This document shows positions 41,817 to 52,987 of a stretch of 64,000 nt of DNA, one piece after another. The position numbers and the translations under genes were made by a program. The stretch's first letter is position 1; every line of letters begins with the position of its first letter. Origin of the DNA: Achatina immaculata (lineage: Eukaryota; Mollusca; Gastropoda; Stylommatophora; Achatinidae); assembly GCA_009760885.1 (NCBI GenBank), contig CM019692.1, positions 50,311,430 through 50,375,429 of the forward strand, written 5' to 3'. The notes beneath the pieces are model-generated. The model was not told the origin of the DNA, searched no databases, and worked only from the letters and a program-made list of their open reading frames with translations.

Positions 41817-41890
41817 GCACCGTGGGGCTTGGGCCTATGTTCTCGGTGGGTCACAGAAGCGGCATTGCGCGACACTGTGGTTTTGGTTCC

Positions 41891-42269
41891 TCCCATAACC
41901 TCTGACCTTTAATCTGTGGTTCTTTCTCTTCCCTAATTAATTATATAATAACTGCTCTCACGGAACTGATATTTTGACTGCCATTCCAGTGCTAGGCAAT
42001 TCCCAAGCAGCTCCATTTAATGATCTAATTAGTTTTTACTTGCTATCTCATTTAAGACAGCAAACTTCCTGTATTACAAGCAGGTGTTGGCAGTCTGCAA
42101 AAACTTTAAACACTGGAACTTAGACTTCGTATACTGAGATAAGGCTGATTTTGGAAGATTTTTTTTTTGACAGTTGTGATTTTAAACAACATTATCTAAA
42201 ATTATCTACATTTAGTTTTAAAATATCAAAATTTATAGTTGACATCTAAATGACTATTTTCATTATCTA
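41891..42269. other. No gene recognised
   Basis: AT-rich sequence without ORFs or repeats recognised. Confidence 0.45.
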
Positions 42270-42278
42270 GGCAGGATA

Positions 42279-42284
42279 ATGAGC

Positions 42285-42323
<39 letters not shown>

Positions 42324-42329
42324 AAGAGT

Positions 42330-42377
<48 letters not shown>

Positions 42378-42391
42378 AAGAGAGAGAGTGA

Positions 42392-42423
<32 letters not shown>

Positions 42424-42428
42424 AAGAA

Positions 42429-42465
<37 letters not shown>

Positions 42466-42466
42466 A
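42279..42466. repeat. (GA)n microsatellite
   Basis: About 190 bp of GA with regular GAAA and GTGA interruptions. Confidence 0.95.
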
Positions 42467-42594
42467 GTGACAGTTATGAAATAAACATGAACTGATTGTT
42501 TTTTTAGATAACTTTTTCCCATCCTAAAAAACATTTTTACGTGACTATTTTCATTATCCAGATGGGGCCACAGTTATCTAGATCTAGATTTAAA

Positions 42595-42905
42595 AACAAA
42601 CAAACAAACAAAACAAACAAACCTATATTGTCAACCCTAGTAAACGTACACATAATACTTGTGTTTACAGCCTCCTTTATTACTCAGTGCTTGTTTTTTG
42701 TTTTTATTTATTAGAAACAAAGGACGTGCCTAATTGCCCGGGCAGAGTACACATTGCTGTACCTGCCAGCGACTGCAGCCACCAAGTATTTCCTGGAAGA
42801 CACGTCAGCGAAACCTTCAAACCTCTTAACTTCCTTATTGTTGTATTTTGTTTTGTCTTGTTTTGCTTTGTTTTTGTGAGCAAGTCACCGAGCTTTTATA
42901 TGCTT
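42595..42905. other. No gene recognised
   Basis: An (AAAC)n patch at 42596-42620; otherwise no convincing ORF. Confidence 0.45.
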
Positions 42906-42917
42906 CAGTTCTGTGAT

Positions 42918-43070
42918 TAAAGGGGGGGGGGGGGAAGAAGAGGGGGGTTGGAGGGTCGATGGAAAGGGTTCAGAGAAGGGCTGCATGGAGATCTTAAAAG
43001 TGAGCATGACATAGACAGTGAAAAAAGGGGGTGGGGTGGGGTTGGGGGGGGGGGGAGGCATCAGAGAGAA
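42918..43070. repeat. G-rich tracts
   Basis: Runs of 12-13 G at 42921 and 43047 plus interrupted GGGGTTGG stretches. Could form quadruplexes; also error-prone for sequencing. Confidence 0.75.
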
Positions 43071-43100
43071 CAGGGATGTAGAAAGATTCATTAATACTTG

Positions 43101-43160
<60 letters not shown>
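43101..43160. repeat. (TAGA)n microsatellite
   Basis: About 15 tandem tetranucleotides. Confidence 0.96.
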
Positions 43161-43203
43161 TCAACTACTAACGGGTATTCCCTTACATAGCCGTGCACAG
43201 TTG

Positions 43204-43352
43204 GTATTCTTCTTCTTCTTCGTTCGCTTCTACCACCAAGCCACCCCGTGATCCTACTGAATTAACTCCTGTGGTCCCCGAAAGGACCACACGAGATCCC
43301 CGAGAGGACCATAAGGGGTTCAGAGTATCGAAGGGCTTGAGCCTGTATTCTC
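43204..43352 (-). mobile_element. GAA-retroposon, 5'-truncated copy (149 bp)
   Basis: Only the tail and part of the 3' domain are present, to gcctgtattctc. A 10-bp TSD, tgcacagttg, lies at 43194-43203 and 43353-43362. It is the shortest copy here. Confidence 0.82.
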
Positions 43353-43404
43353 TGCACAGTTGATGTTTCACACTTGATTGATTTTATATATATATATATA
43401 TATA

Positions 43405-44273
43405 TTCTTCAGTCTTGTAAGATCAACGGCCACACTTAGTTTGCTAGATGACAAATATCCATGTGACACCTGGATACGTGTGTATACAGATGGATCTGCA
43501 CACAATGCCATAAAGAATGGAGGGGCAGGAGCACATACTGAATATCCAAACAACATCACTGACAAAATTCCCATACTCACTGGAAAATGCTGCAAGAACT
43601 ATGATGCAGAAGTTAGGGCAATTATTGCTGCAGTTGAAAAATTATCAGACTCCAGAACTGATACATGCCCCATAGTAATTCTCACAGATGCAAGATCAGT
43701 ACTGGAAGTTCTTCAGTGCAACAAACTACCAGACCTTAAGGATGCCTTGTCAAAAATTGGTTTACAACATGGAGTCACTTTGCAGTGGATTCCCTCCCAC
43801 TGTGGGATACCAGGCAATGAGAAAGCTGACCATCTGGCCAAAGAGGGCACTGAAATGGAGCAACCAGACATACCAATCACCTATAATCAGAAGAAAAGCA
43901 TGATAAAAACCTACAGGAAGCCACAAACACCACCACATGATGACTATCACATGCTAAACAGAAAGAAACAAGTCACCATTTTCTGTCTCTGAACAGGACA
44001 CAGCCGACTCCAAATTCATAAGTATACATAGTTTAAGGTTGGTACTACTACTCTTTATACATGTGCCCAGGTGCCCCAAACTGTGGAACATATCCTCCAA
44101 AACTGCACCAACTATGAGACACTGAGAAGCAATTACTGGCCCAGTGAAACCACTAAAGAAGATAAGCTCTATGGTTCCATACATGAATTACAAAAAAACA
44201 GTGAAACTTATCCAAGAGACAGGACTGCAGATATAGACAGACAATGCGTACGAAGAAGAAGAAGAAGAAGAAG
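43405..44273 (+). mobile_element. LINE-B copy C, 5'-truncated
   Basis: It starts at cagtcttgtaagatcaac within the linker before RNase H and ends in gcgtacg(aag)n. A (TA)n run flanks the left side. No clean TSD. It is more diverged than copies A and D. Confidence 0.9.
43416..44226 (+). pseudogene. LINE-B RNase H domain, broken
   Basis: The frame to 43992 keeps YTDGSAHNAIKNGG, AEVRAIIAAVEKL, LTDARSVLEVL and SHCGIPGNEKADHLAKEG. A stop after the KKQVTIFCL stretch (43990) removes the zinc-knuckle-like end, which survives further on as VPQTVEHILQNCTNYETL and ends with a frameshift near 44205. Confidence 0.88.
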
Positions 44274-44284
44274 ACATATTTACT

Positions 44285-44695
44285 TCACTGATGTGATTTG
44301 CTTATTCACTTACGTGATGTGTTATAACGTCTTCTCAGCCTGATGTGATTTGCGCGTGTGCTTGATTAATGTGATTTATATTTTTACTTGTGTATTTATT
44401 TGAATGGTGTGATTTGCTTCACCTTTACTTCACTGGCGCGAGTCGTGCTTGTGTGTGATTAATGTGATTTGTATATTTATTTGACTGTTATGCTTCTTAT
44501 ATCTATTTCACTGATGTGATTTATGTATTCACCTGACCAATGTGATTTATGTGTTAACTTGACTAACGTGATATATGTGTTAACTTGACTAATTGTGATT
44601 TGTGTGTTAACTTGACTAATGTGATTTGTGTGTTAACTTGACTAATGTGATTTGTGTGTTAACTTGACTAATGTGATTTGTGTACTTATCCCTGT
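44285..44695. repeat. Degenerate tandem array with 26-bp core
   Basis: The best units, near 44560-44690, are gtgatttgtgtgttaacttg + actaat (26 bp, about 5 copies). Diverged gtgattt/tactt repeats extend back to about 44290. Confidence 0.85.
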
Positions 44696-44699
44696 GAAA

Positions 44700-45535
44700 A
44701 GACAAACAAAACGTGAGAACGAGAATTCGGTGTCTGGTGGAGATATCTTAAAGCAACCCTCTGTCCTTGCTGTGGAAAATGAGTTATTAAATCCGTGCAA
44801 TTCCTTGCAGGCACATAAGAATTAAGCAGCCCGTGTCATTAATCCACCTTCGAGTGTTATTTCAAAACTTGAAAGAGCATGCAGTCGCAGATAGATGTAA
44901 TCGCGTTGTCTCGCCTTTTCATTTACATGGATTAAGACACTGTAATCCTCCTACAATCCCGGCGGCTTAATCGCGGATAATCTAAGAATATATTTCGCCA
45001 TGAACAAGGAAAGAAGACAAGGGGGAAGGTTGATAGATAAATTTTCTTTCATGTTGGGAGTTGTAACTGATGTTGCTGTGGATCATTTCCATAGCAACAA
45101 TTTCATGAATTATTCAGTCAGTGAACTAAATTCAGTCACTGAACTTTCTGCACAACATCTCCCTTCTTACTGCTGTCATGGTTCATGAGCTGTTGTCTTC
45201 TCGTGTTCTTCTGAGCTTCCTAACTACGTGTATGTGAAACTTTTTTTTTTCCTTCGTGATTCTTGCTCATGGGAGCTGCATGCTCTCGGAGTTGGACGTT
45301 CGCTTCTAGTGTTGGAAGTCATGGGATAGAATCCCATCATAACTGGTAGGCATTTTTTTGTGTGTGTATTTCTGGTCTTCTTGTATTCTCCAACAGTAAA
45401 TTCTCCTGGTGTTTAGGACCGTACGTAGGCGTGCATAGTTGCTCACGTTAAAAATCCCGCGGGACAGTTGAGAATCGCAGAAAGAGTAAGCCAGACGGAA
45501 ATTGTCGCTGACGCTTGGAGTGTCCATATTGACTG
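44700..45535. other. No gene recognised
   Basis: ORFs are short (62 codons at 45000-45188) with no motif. No repeats recognised. Confidence 0.45.
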
Positions 45536-47345
45536 CAGCACTTTCTCTGAGGCGGCCAAGAAGACATACATTCCCGTATGTCGTGACTACAACAACTTCT
45601 CTGAGGCGTCCAAGAAGACCATACATTCCCTATGTCATGACTGCAGCACCTTCTCTGAGGCGGCAAAGAAGACATACATTCCCGTTTGTCGTCTTCTTCT
45701 TCTTCGTTCGCTTCTACCACCAAGACCGCGACGCGATCCTACTGAATTTACTCCTGTGGTCCTCGTTAAGTCCCGTGGTGCACCGTGTGATCTCCGAAAG
45801 GACCACACAAGATCCCCGAGAGCACCACAAGAGGTTCAGAGTATCGCAGGGCTTGAGCCTGTATTCTTGGTGGGTCTCAGAAGCGGGATTGCGTGACACC
45901 GTGGTTTTCGTTGCACCAGTTTAGTCTAGAGTTGGACTTTCTCATCGGAAGACCTCGACGTGTTTTGGATACCAGTATATCCCCGCTGGGTGAGAGGTGG
46001 TAGCCCACCCAAGCCAAAGTTGGACTTTCTCACCGGAAAACCTCGATGTGTTTTGAGATACCCGTGTATCATCGCCGGGTGAGAGGTGGTTGCCCATCCA
46101 TTCCAGTGTTGGACATTCTCACCGGAAAACCTCAGCGTGATTAGGATACGCATACATCCCCGCCGGGTGAGAGGTGGTTGCCTATCTAGACTGCCCTGGT
46201 CCAGTGTCTCCGACTTCAGCATTTTGTGGTCGTGGCCGCTACCCTTCCTAGTTGTGACCAGGATGGAGCTTTTGTCCAGGAGGACGAATCCTCGCCACTA
46301 GTGACTTCCACCCCTGGGTTGAGCCGGTTTAGGCATATTATCCCAGTATGGGCGTGTTTGGGACGTGACCGACCTCTAGAGCAGAGGTACCTTGACATGC
46401 TTAGCGTTCAAGTTTCACCCCCGGTGTGTGCCGGTTTAGGCATATTTCACCAGTGTAGGTGTACTTCGGGCGTGGCCGATCTCTAGAGCAGAAGTGCCGT
46501 GGCATGTGCAGCTCCCGCAGCGATACCACTGGACATACCGATTAAATCTCACTTTATCCTTTCCTTCACCTTTTCACATCGGCGCCGCGCAGCAACCCTT
46601 ATTTCTTTTTCTGCATTTTCTTCCTTGACCGGGAGGAGCTTCACTCCACGCGCGGCATTCGAAGAGCCAGCAGTGTCTTAACCTCTGGGTTAAGCCGGTT
46701 CATGCATTTCACCCGATATGACTGCACTCAGGACGTGGCCGACCTCCAGACCAGATGTGCCGTGATTTGACTGTTTGCTTCGCTTTATCCTTTCTACCAC
46801 CTTTTCGGCAGTGATGCTGAGCGGCAACCTCATTTGCAAATTTCTTCATTGGCCGGGAGGAGCATCGCTCCACGCACGGCAGTTGAAGAATCTCGCCAGC
46901 AGCGGTAGATGAGCTACCAAACGTGCCACTCATCTACCCTAAGTGTCTGGTTTTTAGGCGCCAGATATTCGCCATCGCCCCTTCTCCTGTCAGTTTAAAC
47001 AGTTCTGCACGGGACGGCCAGGAGCTGGACTTGACTGCCAGAGGCTGTATGAGACGCACGCCGTTGGAGTGGAGATCGAATTCTCCACCAAACCTCCAGC
47101 AATAAAAGTCCTTAGAACCCCCGTTTGTCGTGACTACAACAATTTCTCTGAGGCGCCCAAGAAGACATACATTCCCGTATGTCGTGACTACAACAACATT
47201 TCTGAGGCGTCCAAGAAGACATACATTCCCGTATGTCGTGACTACAACAACTCTCTGGGCGTCAAGAAGACATATATTCCCGTATGTCGTGACTACAACA
47301 ACTTCTCTGAGGCGTCCAAGAAGACATATATTCCCGTATGTCGCG
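45535..47345. repeat. 54-bp minisatellite split by a GAA-retroposon
   Basis: The unit is tcgtgactacaacaacttct + ctgaggcgtccaagaagaca + tacattcccgtatg. There are about 3 units at 45535-45691 and 4.3 at 47120-47345. The unit length is a multiple of 3, so an 18-residue repeat (e.g. CRDYNNFSEASKKTYIPV) stays open; one unit is shortened (ctctctgggcgtcaag), which shows no strict frame constraint. Confidence 0.93.
45692..47119 (-). mobile_element. GAA-retroposon, full-length copy (1428 bp)
   Basis: Inverted tail at 45692; 5' terminus (reverse complement ggttctaaggacttttattg) at 47119. An 11-bp TSD, cccgtttgtcg, lies at 45681-45691 and 47120-47130. This copy and the one at 26417 extend furthest in the 5' unique part (a ggagaatt..gatctc stretch missing from other copies). 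Confidence 0.93.
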
Positions 47346-48173
47346 GCTGCGATGAAGCCATTACCGAAAAACAAAATGAAACAAAATGAAGCGATCTGCG
47401 ATGTTTTTGATGACGACTGTTCCATTGTTTCAAATCAAAAGCAGTTGATGGTTTGTTTGTTTTTCAGTGTTAAACACAATGTCGCGTCTTTTGCTGTGAG
47501 TTTTGTTCTGTGATTTTCAAGCTACTTCCACGAAACCCGGGCATCTTGACATTTGACCATAATAATTATCTTATCCCACATAACTATCCATTTTTGTTTT
47601 TAGAATTTGTCCAGTAATTTTTCCGCATCTACAACATTGTTAAAAATATAAATTTTCTGTTTTCTCAAATAATTTATATCAGTCTTGTTAAGTGTCCTGT
47701 TAACTTGACTCAGATGTTTAATTTGATTATTCCCTACGGCCCCACTTCGACTCCCCACGAGCTTATCTAAACAAGCGGGGACGTTTCGTTGTTCGGGAGT
47801 GGCTTCACCACAGTCAGGAACATTCTGGTATCTGCTTGGCCTTCCAATCTGACACCTCAGTAGTCAGCCTATACATTCTGTCCCAACACCTAGAGATGAG
47901 AGGATATTTATTGCTGGAGGATTCACGAGAGGACCTAATTCCTGCCCACTTCTAGTGGGATTAGAAAAAAAAAAAAAGCAATTTACCAACACTTCCAGCA
48001 ACATGAAAAAGCAGTCGTAGACAAAATTCAAAATCAAGCCTTTACATCAAAGTCCCAGAAGAAGGCGATGAACTTATAAACGTGCCAAGCAACACACACG
48101 CGTTCCCAAATTTGTAAGGGAGAGTGATGAGTTACACTTATAAATTATGAGATGGCTGTCGGGAAGGATGACG

Positions 48174-48204
<31 letters not shown>

Positions 48205-48738
48205 AAAAAAAGGGGGGGGGGGAAGGGGGCTGGCTATTATTTTTAAATGACGGTTGCCCGTTGCAGTAGATCTACGCCAACAACAATGCGTCCCAAATGG
48301 TGAACCTTTTTCCATTGTCGTCAGCGATGGACGGCCCTTGATACACCTATTCATCCTCGGTGAGTAGTTACAGCAAGAATTTGGCTGATGGAATATAACA
48401 AGTTGGTTTGGGTAGTCAACAGAGTAACTAAAGAATGTTGGCCTTTGCATTATGTAACAACTGATTGAGAACTACATGCCGAGAGCGACCATATAATATA
48501 GTGATGTTTTGTATATGGCTGTGTTGGTAGTAAGTCACTACAAACTGATATCTATTGTTTCCCGAACTACGGTTTCCTTCATTTCATTCTAGTCACAAGT
48601 TCATGTATGTGCCTGTATGTTCCCTGACACAATTCAGATAGAGAAACTGCAGAATGTTGCCTTCTGTTGACTACATGTCACTGTAATTTGTACTTTTGGT
48701 GATTTGAAACTTAATGTTATTTTGTTACTAGTGGTGTT
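47346..48738. other. No gene recognised
   Basis: A (GA)n/(G)n tract lies at 48174-48228; otherwise unique AT-leaning DNA without ORFs of interest. Confidence 0.5.
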
Positions 48739-48784
48739 ATGCTTTCTTGCATTTCTTTTTCATTGTACGATCCTGGTGATCGTA

Positions 48785-48962
48785 CAAGTTTTGGATCCTT
48801 CCAAATTAACACCAGACTCAAGAACAAACTAGAGAACAAATCATCGGATCCCAACATCTTAAATCTGTGTACACTTGAAACCACAGATTCCTACTATAAA
48901 GACCGGATTCATGGATATACTAACACTTCAAGGAAACAGACATTATATAATATCTATGTCCC
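48785..48962 (+). pseudogene. LINE-E fragment
   Basis: Reads INTRLKNKLENKSSDPNILN, LCTLETTDSYYKDRIHGYTN and a degraded end. It aligns with the LINE-E stretch near 53870-53990 (minus strand) that precedes the RNase H TDGS motif; here TDGS is changed to TNTS. Confidence 0.75.
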
Positions 48963-48966
48963 GTAG

Positions 48967-49515
48967 CATTTGCATGTTGTAAGGGTGTGAAGTATTAGTG
49001 CCTTCATATTTCTAGGCCACTACAACATGTGAGGTAGGGATGTGAAGTGTTAGTGCCTTCACAATTTTAGGCCACTACAACATGTGAGGTAGGGATGTGA
49101 AAGTGCCTTCACAATTTTAGGCCACTACAACATGTGAGGTAGGGATGTGAAAGTGCCTTCACAATTTTAGGCCACTACAACATGTGAAGTAGGGATGTGA
49201 AGTATTAGTGCCTTCACATTTATAGGCCACTACAACATGTGAGGTAGGGATGTGAAGTGTTAGTGCCTTCACAATTTTAGGCCACTACAACATGTGAGGT
49301 AGGGATGTGAAAGTGCCTTCACAATTTTAGGCCACTACAACATGTGAGGTAGGGATGTGAAGTGTTAGTGCCTTCACAATTTTAGGCCACTACAACATGT
49401 GAGGTAGAGATGTGAAGTGTTAGTGCCTTCACAATTTTAGGGCACTACAACATGTGAGGTAGGGATGTGAAGTGTTAGTGCCTTCACAATTATAGGCCAC
49501 GACAACATGTGAGGC
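48967..49515. repeat. 55-bp minisatellite with 50-bp variants, about 10 units
   Basis: The unit is aggccactacaacatgtgag + gtagggatgtgaagtgttag + tgccttcacaatttt. Variants lacking the tgtta step (gatgtgaaagtgcc) are 50 bp long and are interspersed. Confidence 0.94.
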
Positions 49516-49774
49516 AGGGATGCCAGCACCTGTACCCCCTCTCGCTCTCTCTCCTTCTCTCTTAAATTGCTCTTACAGACACCGAATACAATTAATTGTT
49601 TTCTGAATAGTCCCGAAAATTTTGTTTAGTATATAGTCATTTATAATGTATGTAGTTACTTCTGTACTGAGTGAATGTTTAAGTGTGAAACGTAAATGTT
49701 ATATTTTATTTTATGTCTCTCAGCTTCAATGTTAGTTGTTTGTTACATGAACAGCATATTTGTAGAATGTCTGG

Positions 49775-49866
49775 AATAGAGTGAAAGATGTATGATAAAG
49801 GGCAGAATGTCAGACGGGCCTGCGTGCCCAATTCTTAACCCTTTTGAAATAAAGATCAATCAATCA
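49775..49866 (+). repeat. Shared 3'-end repeat with (CAAT)n tail
   Basis: gataaagggcagaatgtcag, acgggcctgcgtgcccaatt and aaataaagatcaatcaatca. See also 37205-37330 and 39140-39275. The gggcctgcgtgccc block is nearly palindromic. Confidence 0.72.
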
Positions 49867-49935
49867 ATCTCTCTGCTTCTCTCTCTCTCTCTCTGCTTCT
49901 CTCTCTCTCTCTCTCTCTCTCTTTCTCCTTCTCTC
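49866..49935. repeat. (CT)n microsatellite
   Basis: CT run interrupted by GCTT, next to the repeat end above. Confidence 0.9.
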
Positions 49936-50090
49936 TTCCTAGGGAAGTCCCAGGTGTCATTTTTTTAGGCTGGGTAAAACCTGATGCCGGTAGATCTGAA
50001 GTAAACTCCGCCCGAATGCGAAATCGAATAGGGGACCTTCTGATCCGCAAGCGAGTAAACTAACCACTAAACCACCCCGGCTGCAATGTA
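49936..50090 (-). mobile_element. tRNA-headed SINE-like fragment
   Basis: The minus strand begins gccggggtggtttagtggtt (A-box-like) and has a degraded B box near 50025. Similar head logic to SINE1 but a different body. No TSD seen. Confidence 0.5.
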
Positions 50091-50244
50091 CAGATTAAGG
50101 TTTTAAAAAAAGGATAAAGATAGCCTCATAGCAAATCCCTTAGAGGATGAAGCGTTAGAGACCTCATTATGCTGGGCCATCAAAGTATGAGGTAGGATGG
50201 CCTTTCTTCCCAGATTTTCTCTGGTACCCATTTTATGAAGTTTA

Positions 50245-50355
50245 GTCGACCTCGGGGCCGTAGTGGTCTGAAAATAAAAAAATTTTTTAAAATCCCGCTC
50301 AGCTGGGGATTCGAACCCTAGACCATTCGGTTGCTAGACGAGTGCTCTAACCACT
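50245..50355 (-). mobile_element. SINE2-like head and body fragment
   Basis: The minus strand has gtagtggttagagcactcgt, B box gggttcgaatcc and a body with tttcagaccactacggcccc and gaggtcgacta, similar in order to SINE2 (head, T/A run, ggcccc..gtcga). Truncated. Confidence 0.55.
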
Positions 50356-50359
50356 ACAT

Positions 50360-50470
50360 AGAATACATATTTTCAGACAAAACAACAAATCACATTTCAG
50401 CCCCCCTCCCCCCTCCACCGGTGGATTGCGCTGTTCCAGTTACAAAGCTAAGATGCAGGCGATACCTGAC
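50360..50470 (+). pseudogene. Diverged LINE-E fragment
   Basis: FSDKTTNHISA and, after a CCC-rich insertion, a stretch whose DNA (ctgttccagttacaaagcta, agatgcaggcgatacc) parallels the LINE-E segment encoding FPDKTTSHISA, CCSNNDAEMQAIL (minus strand near 53735-53830). Badly decayed. Confidence 0.55.
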
Positions 50471-50471
50471 C

Positions 50472-50473
<2 letters not shown>

Positions 50474-50518
<45 letters not shown>

Positions 50519-50521
50519 ACA
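50474..50521. repeat. (CA)n microsatellite
   Basis: About 22 CA units, one interruption. Confidence 0.95.
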
Positions 50522-50982
50522 CCACCTTGTTAAACGCAGTTCCCACCCCCCACCCCCGCCCCCAAACGACAAAACAAAATTATCTCAAACATCTCTGGAC
50601 ATTCCTCCACTCCCTTTTCTTCCTCTCACCTAGAACGCCTTTCAAAACCAGAAATTTACGTTTGGGCTCAGCAGATTCTTGTTGTCCATTAGAAACAACT
50701 CAAAACGAAGCTGACCCCAGAGTGATATTACGAGCCCCATGTCCGCGGAGACGCTTTTTACTAAAAAAGAGTGTTTGTGTTTCATTCATGCCCTTTGGCC
50801 TTTGCACTGGTCGAGAGATTTCATCCATTCGCGTCCTTCTTCTTTGTACTCCTCGAATTACAGCTTTGGCTTACAATTTATGGTCAAGGATTCCATTGCT
50901 GAGGTATGCTGACCACAGTGACCTTCATAAAGTATGCTGGCAGGGAGTGGGGCAGCCAAGAAGAAGACGTGTATCTTGTTGC

Positions 50983-51207
50983 AGTGGTTATTAACCTGGG
51001 GATATGGCCACTAGATGCTTAACTGAAGGATTTCGTTTTTTTTTTTTTTGGACTCCACGAATCAGGGAATGGAATGGTTCGAATTAAAAAAAAATATTGC
51101 CATCATCTGGATTCTATTTATGTCTTTATTTTTAATGAGGAATCCACAGATGTTTTCTGTCTTGAAAGAGAGTCCACGCCTGGAAAAAGGTTAGAACCAC
51201 CATATTA
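50983..51207. mobile_element. hAT-like MITE
   Basis: The inverted termini cagtggttattaacctgggg (left) and ggtggttctaacctttttcc (right end, reverse complement) match each other in most positions. The interior (catctggattctatttatgt) matches the interrupted MITE at 3170-3610. No transposase ORF. An 8-bp TSD is not recognisable. Confidence 0.6.
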
Positions 51208-51456
51208 GCTTTTTCTTCTTCTTCTGCTTCTTTTTGGTTTTCATCATATCATAACTTATGCTTGCTCCCGAAACTGTTCTGTCGGCTGCAATATTCTGAA
51301 GAAAACCTCACTTATCTGACTTTTAAAGTTTGAAAAGTGCTAGACCACACACGAGAGTAAGTTTCTGCGGATGTTTTCAATAAAAATAGTTGTTCTCCTA
51401 GTATAGTCGGTACTGTCATGAAACTTGTCATAGAAAAGCACTTCCAGTGAGTATGA

Positions 51457-52679
51457 CGCTGTTGGCGAGATCTTCAGCTGCCGTGCGTGGAGCGGTGCTC
51501 CTCCCGGCCAATGAAGAAATTTGCAAATGAGGTTGCCGCGCAGCATCACTGCGGAAAAGGTGGTAGAAAGGATAAAGCGAAGCAAACAGTCAAATCACGG
51601 CACCTCTGGTCTGGAGGTCAGCCACGTCTTGAGTGCAGTCATATCGGGTGAAATGCATGAACCGGCTTGTCCCAGAGGTTAAGACACTGCTGGCGAGACT
51701 CTTCAAATGCCTCGCGTGGAGTGAAGCTCCTCCCGGTTAAGGAAGTAAATGCGGAAAAGAAATAAAGGTTGCTGTGCGGAGCCGATGGGAAAAGGTGGTG
51801 GAAAGTGAAGTTTAACCGGTATGTCCAGTAGTATCGCTACGAGAGCTATACCACGGCACCTCTGCTCTAGAGGCCGCCCACGTCCGAAATGCACCTTCAC
51901 TGGTGAAATATGCCTAAACCGGCACACACCAGGGGTGGAACTTGATGGCTAGACATGTCATGCTACCTCCGCTCTAGAGGTCGGTAACGCCTGATAAACA
52001 CCCATACTGGTGAATTTTGCCTAAACCGGCTCATACAAGGGGTGAATCTTGAAGCTATGCATGTTACAGTACCTCTGCCCTAGAGGTCGGTCACGTCCCA
52101 AACACGCCCATACTGGGATAATGCCTAAACCGGCTCAACCCAGGGGTAGAAGTCACTAGTGGCGAGGATTCGTCCTCCTGGACAAAAGCTCCATCCTGGT
52201 CACAACTAGGACGGGTAGCGGCCACGACCGCAAAATGCTGAAGTCGGAGACACTGGACCAGGGAAGTCTAGATAGGCAACCAACTCTCACCCGGCGGGGA
52301 CGTTTGCGTATCCTAATCACGCTGAGGTTTTCCGATGAGAAAGTCCAACCCTGGACTGGATGGGCAACCACCTCTCACCCGGCGGTGATACACGGGTATC
52401 CAAAACACTTCGAGCTTTTCCGGTGAAAAAGTCCAACTCTAGATTAAACTGGTGCAACGAAAACCACCGTGTCACGCATTCCCGCTTCTGAGACCCACAG
52501 AGAATACAGGCTCAAGCCCTGAGATACTCTGAACTTCATGTGGTCCTCTCGTGGATCTCGTGTGGTCTATTTTGGACCACACAGGGGACCACGGGACCTA
52601 ACGAGGACCACAGGCGTGAATTCAGTAGGTTCACGGTGCGGTTTTTGGTGGTAGAAGTGAACGAAGAAGAAGAAGAAGA
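51457..52679 (+). mobile_element. GAA-retroposon, 5'-truncated copy (1223 bp)
   Basis: It begins in the first gcgtggag module (cgctgttggcgagatcttca) and ends in the (GAA)n tail. A 12-bp TSD, cagtgagtatga, lies at 51445-51456 and 52680-52691. Confidence 0.93.
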
Positions 52680-52772
52680 CAGTGAGTATGAGACGAACAA
52701 TTAGTGTTATAAGTATGTAAAACTAATTCTACAAGTATACGCGAAGCCGGTGCAGTAAAGCTGTAATAACAA

Positions 52773-52854
52773 AATGTTAAAACTAAGGGAAAAAAAGTAG
52801 GAACAGCTTTACTAATTAACAAGCCTACTTTTTTCCCGACCTAGTTTTAACATT
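52773..52854. repeat. Perfect-arm inverted repeat (foldback), 82 bp
   Basis: The left arm aatgttaaaactaaggg followed by aaaaaaagtagg pairs with the right arm cctactttttt followed by cccgacctagttttaacatt. The loop (aacagctttactaattaaca) resembles the Penelope-like 3' sequence at 3650-3670. Confidence 0.8.
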
Positions 52855-52932
52855 CAAGAGAGTCTGAGCCAATGTTCCCTCTAAGGGTTTTGCGGTCTGT
52901 GTGCACAATGTTCAGCATATGTGCAAAAAATA

Positions 52933-52934
<2 letters not shown>

Positions 52935-52984
<50 letters not shown>
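52935..52984. repeat. (TA)n microsatellite
   Basis: About 25 TA units. Confidence 0.96.

Positions 52985-52987
<3 letters not shown>

Larger units (their letters stand above)
40920..41890 (-). mobile_element. GAA-retroposon copy expanded by a 38-bp minisatellite
   Basis: The 3' tail and 3' domain lie at 40920-41000 (cttcgttcgcttctatcatc). The continuation at 41815-41890 (ggggcttgggcctatgttct, ggtgggtcacagaagcggca) is the next part of the same element. In between is an array whose unit contains the element's own cagagcatcgcggg block. A second GAA-retroposon (41294-41572) sits in the array. No TSD was recognised for the outer copy. Confidence 0.8.

Noticed and set aside
43380..44290. TSD for LINE-B copy C
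   Set aside because: The left flank is (TA)n and the right flank catatttac matches only loosely; ambiguous.
47069..47389. 106-codon ORF with 18-residue YNNFSEASKKTYIP repeats as a secreted or structural protein
   Set aside because: It is the 54-bp minisatellite; one unit has an indel pattern not consistent with frame constraint and its start lies in retroposon DNA.
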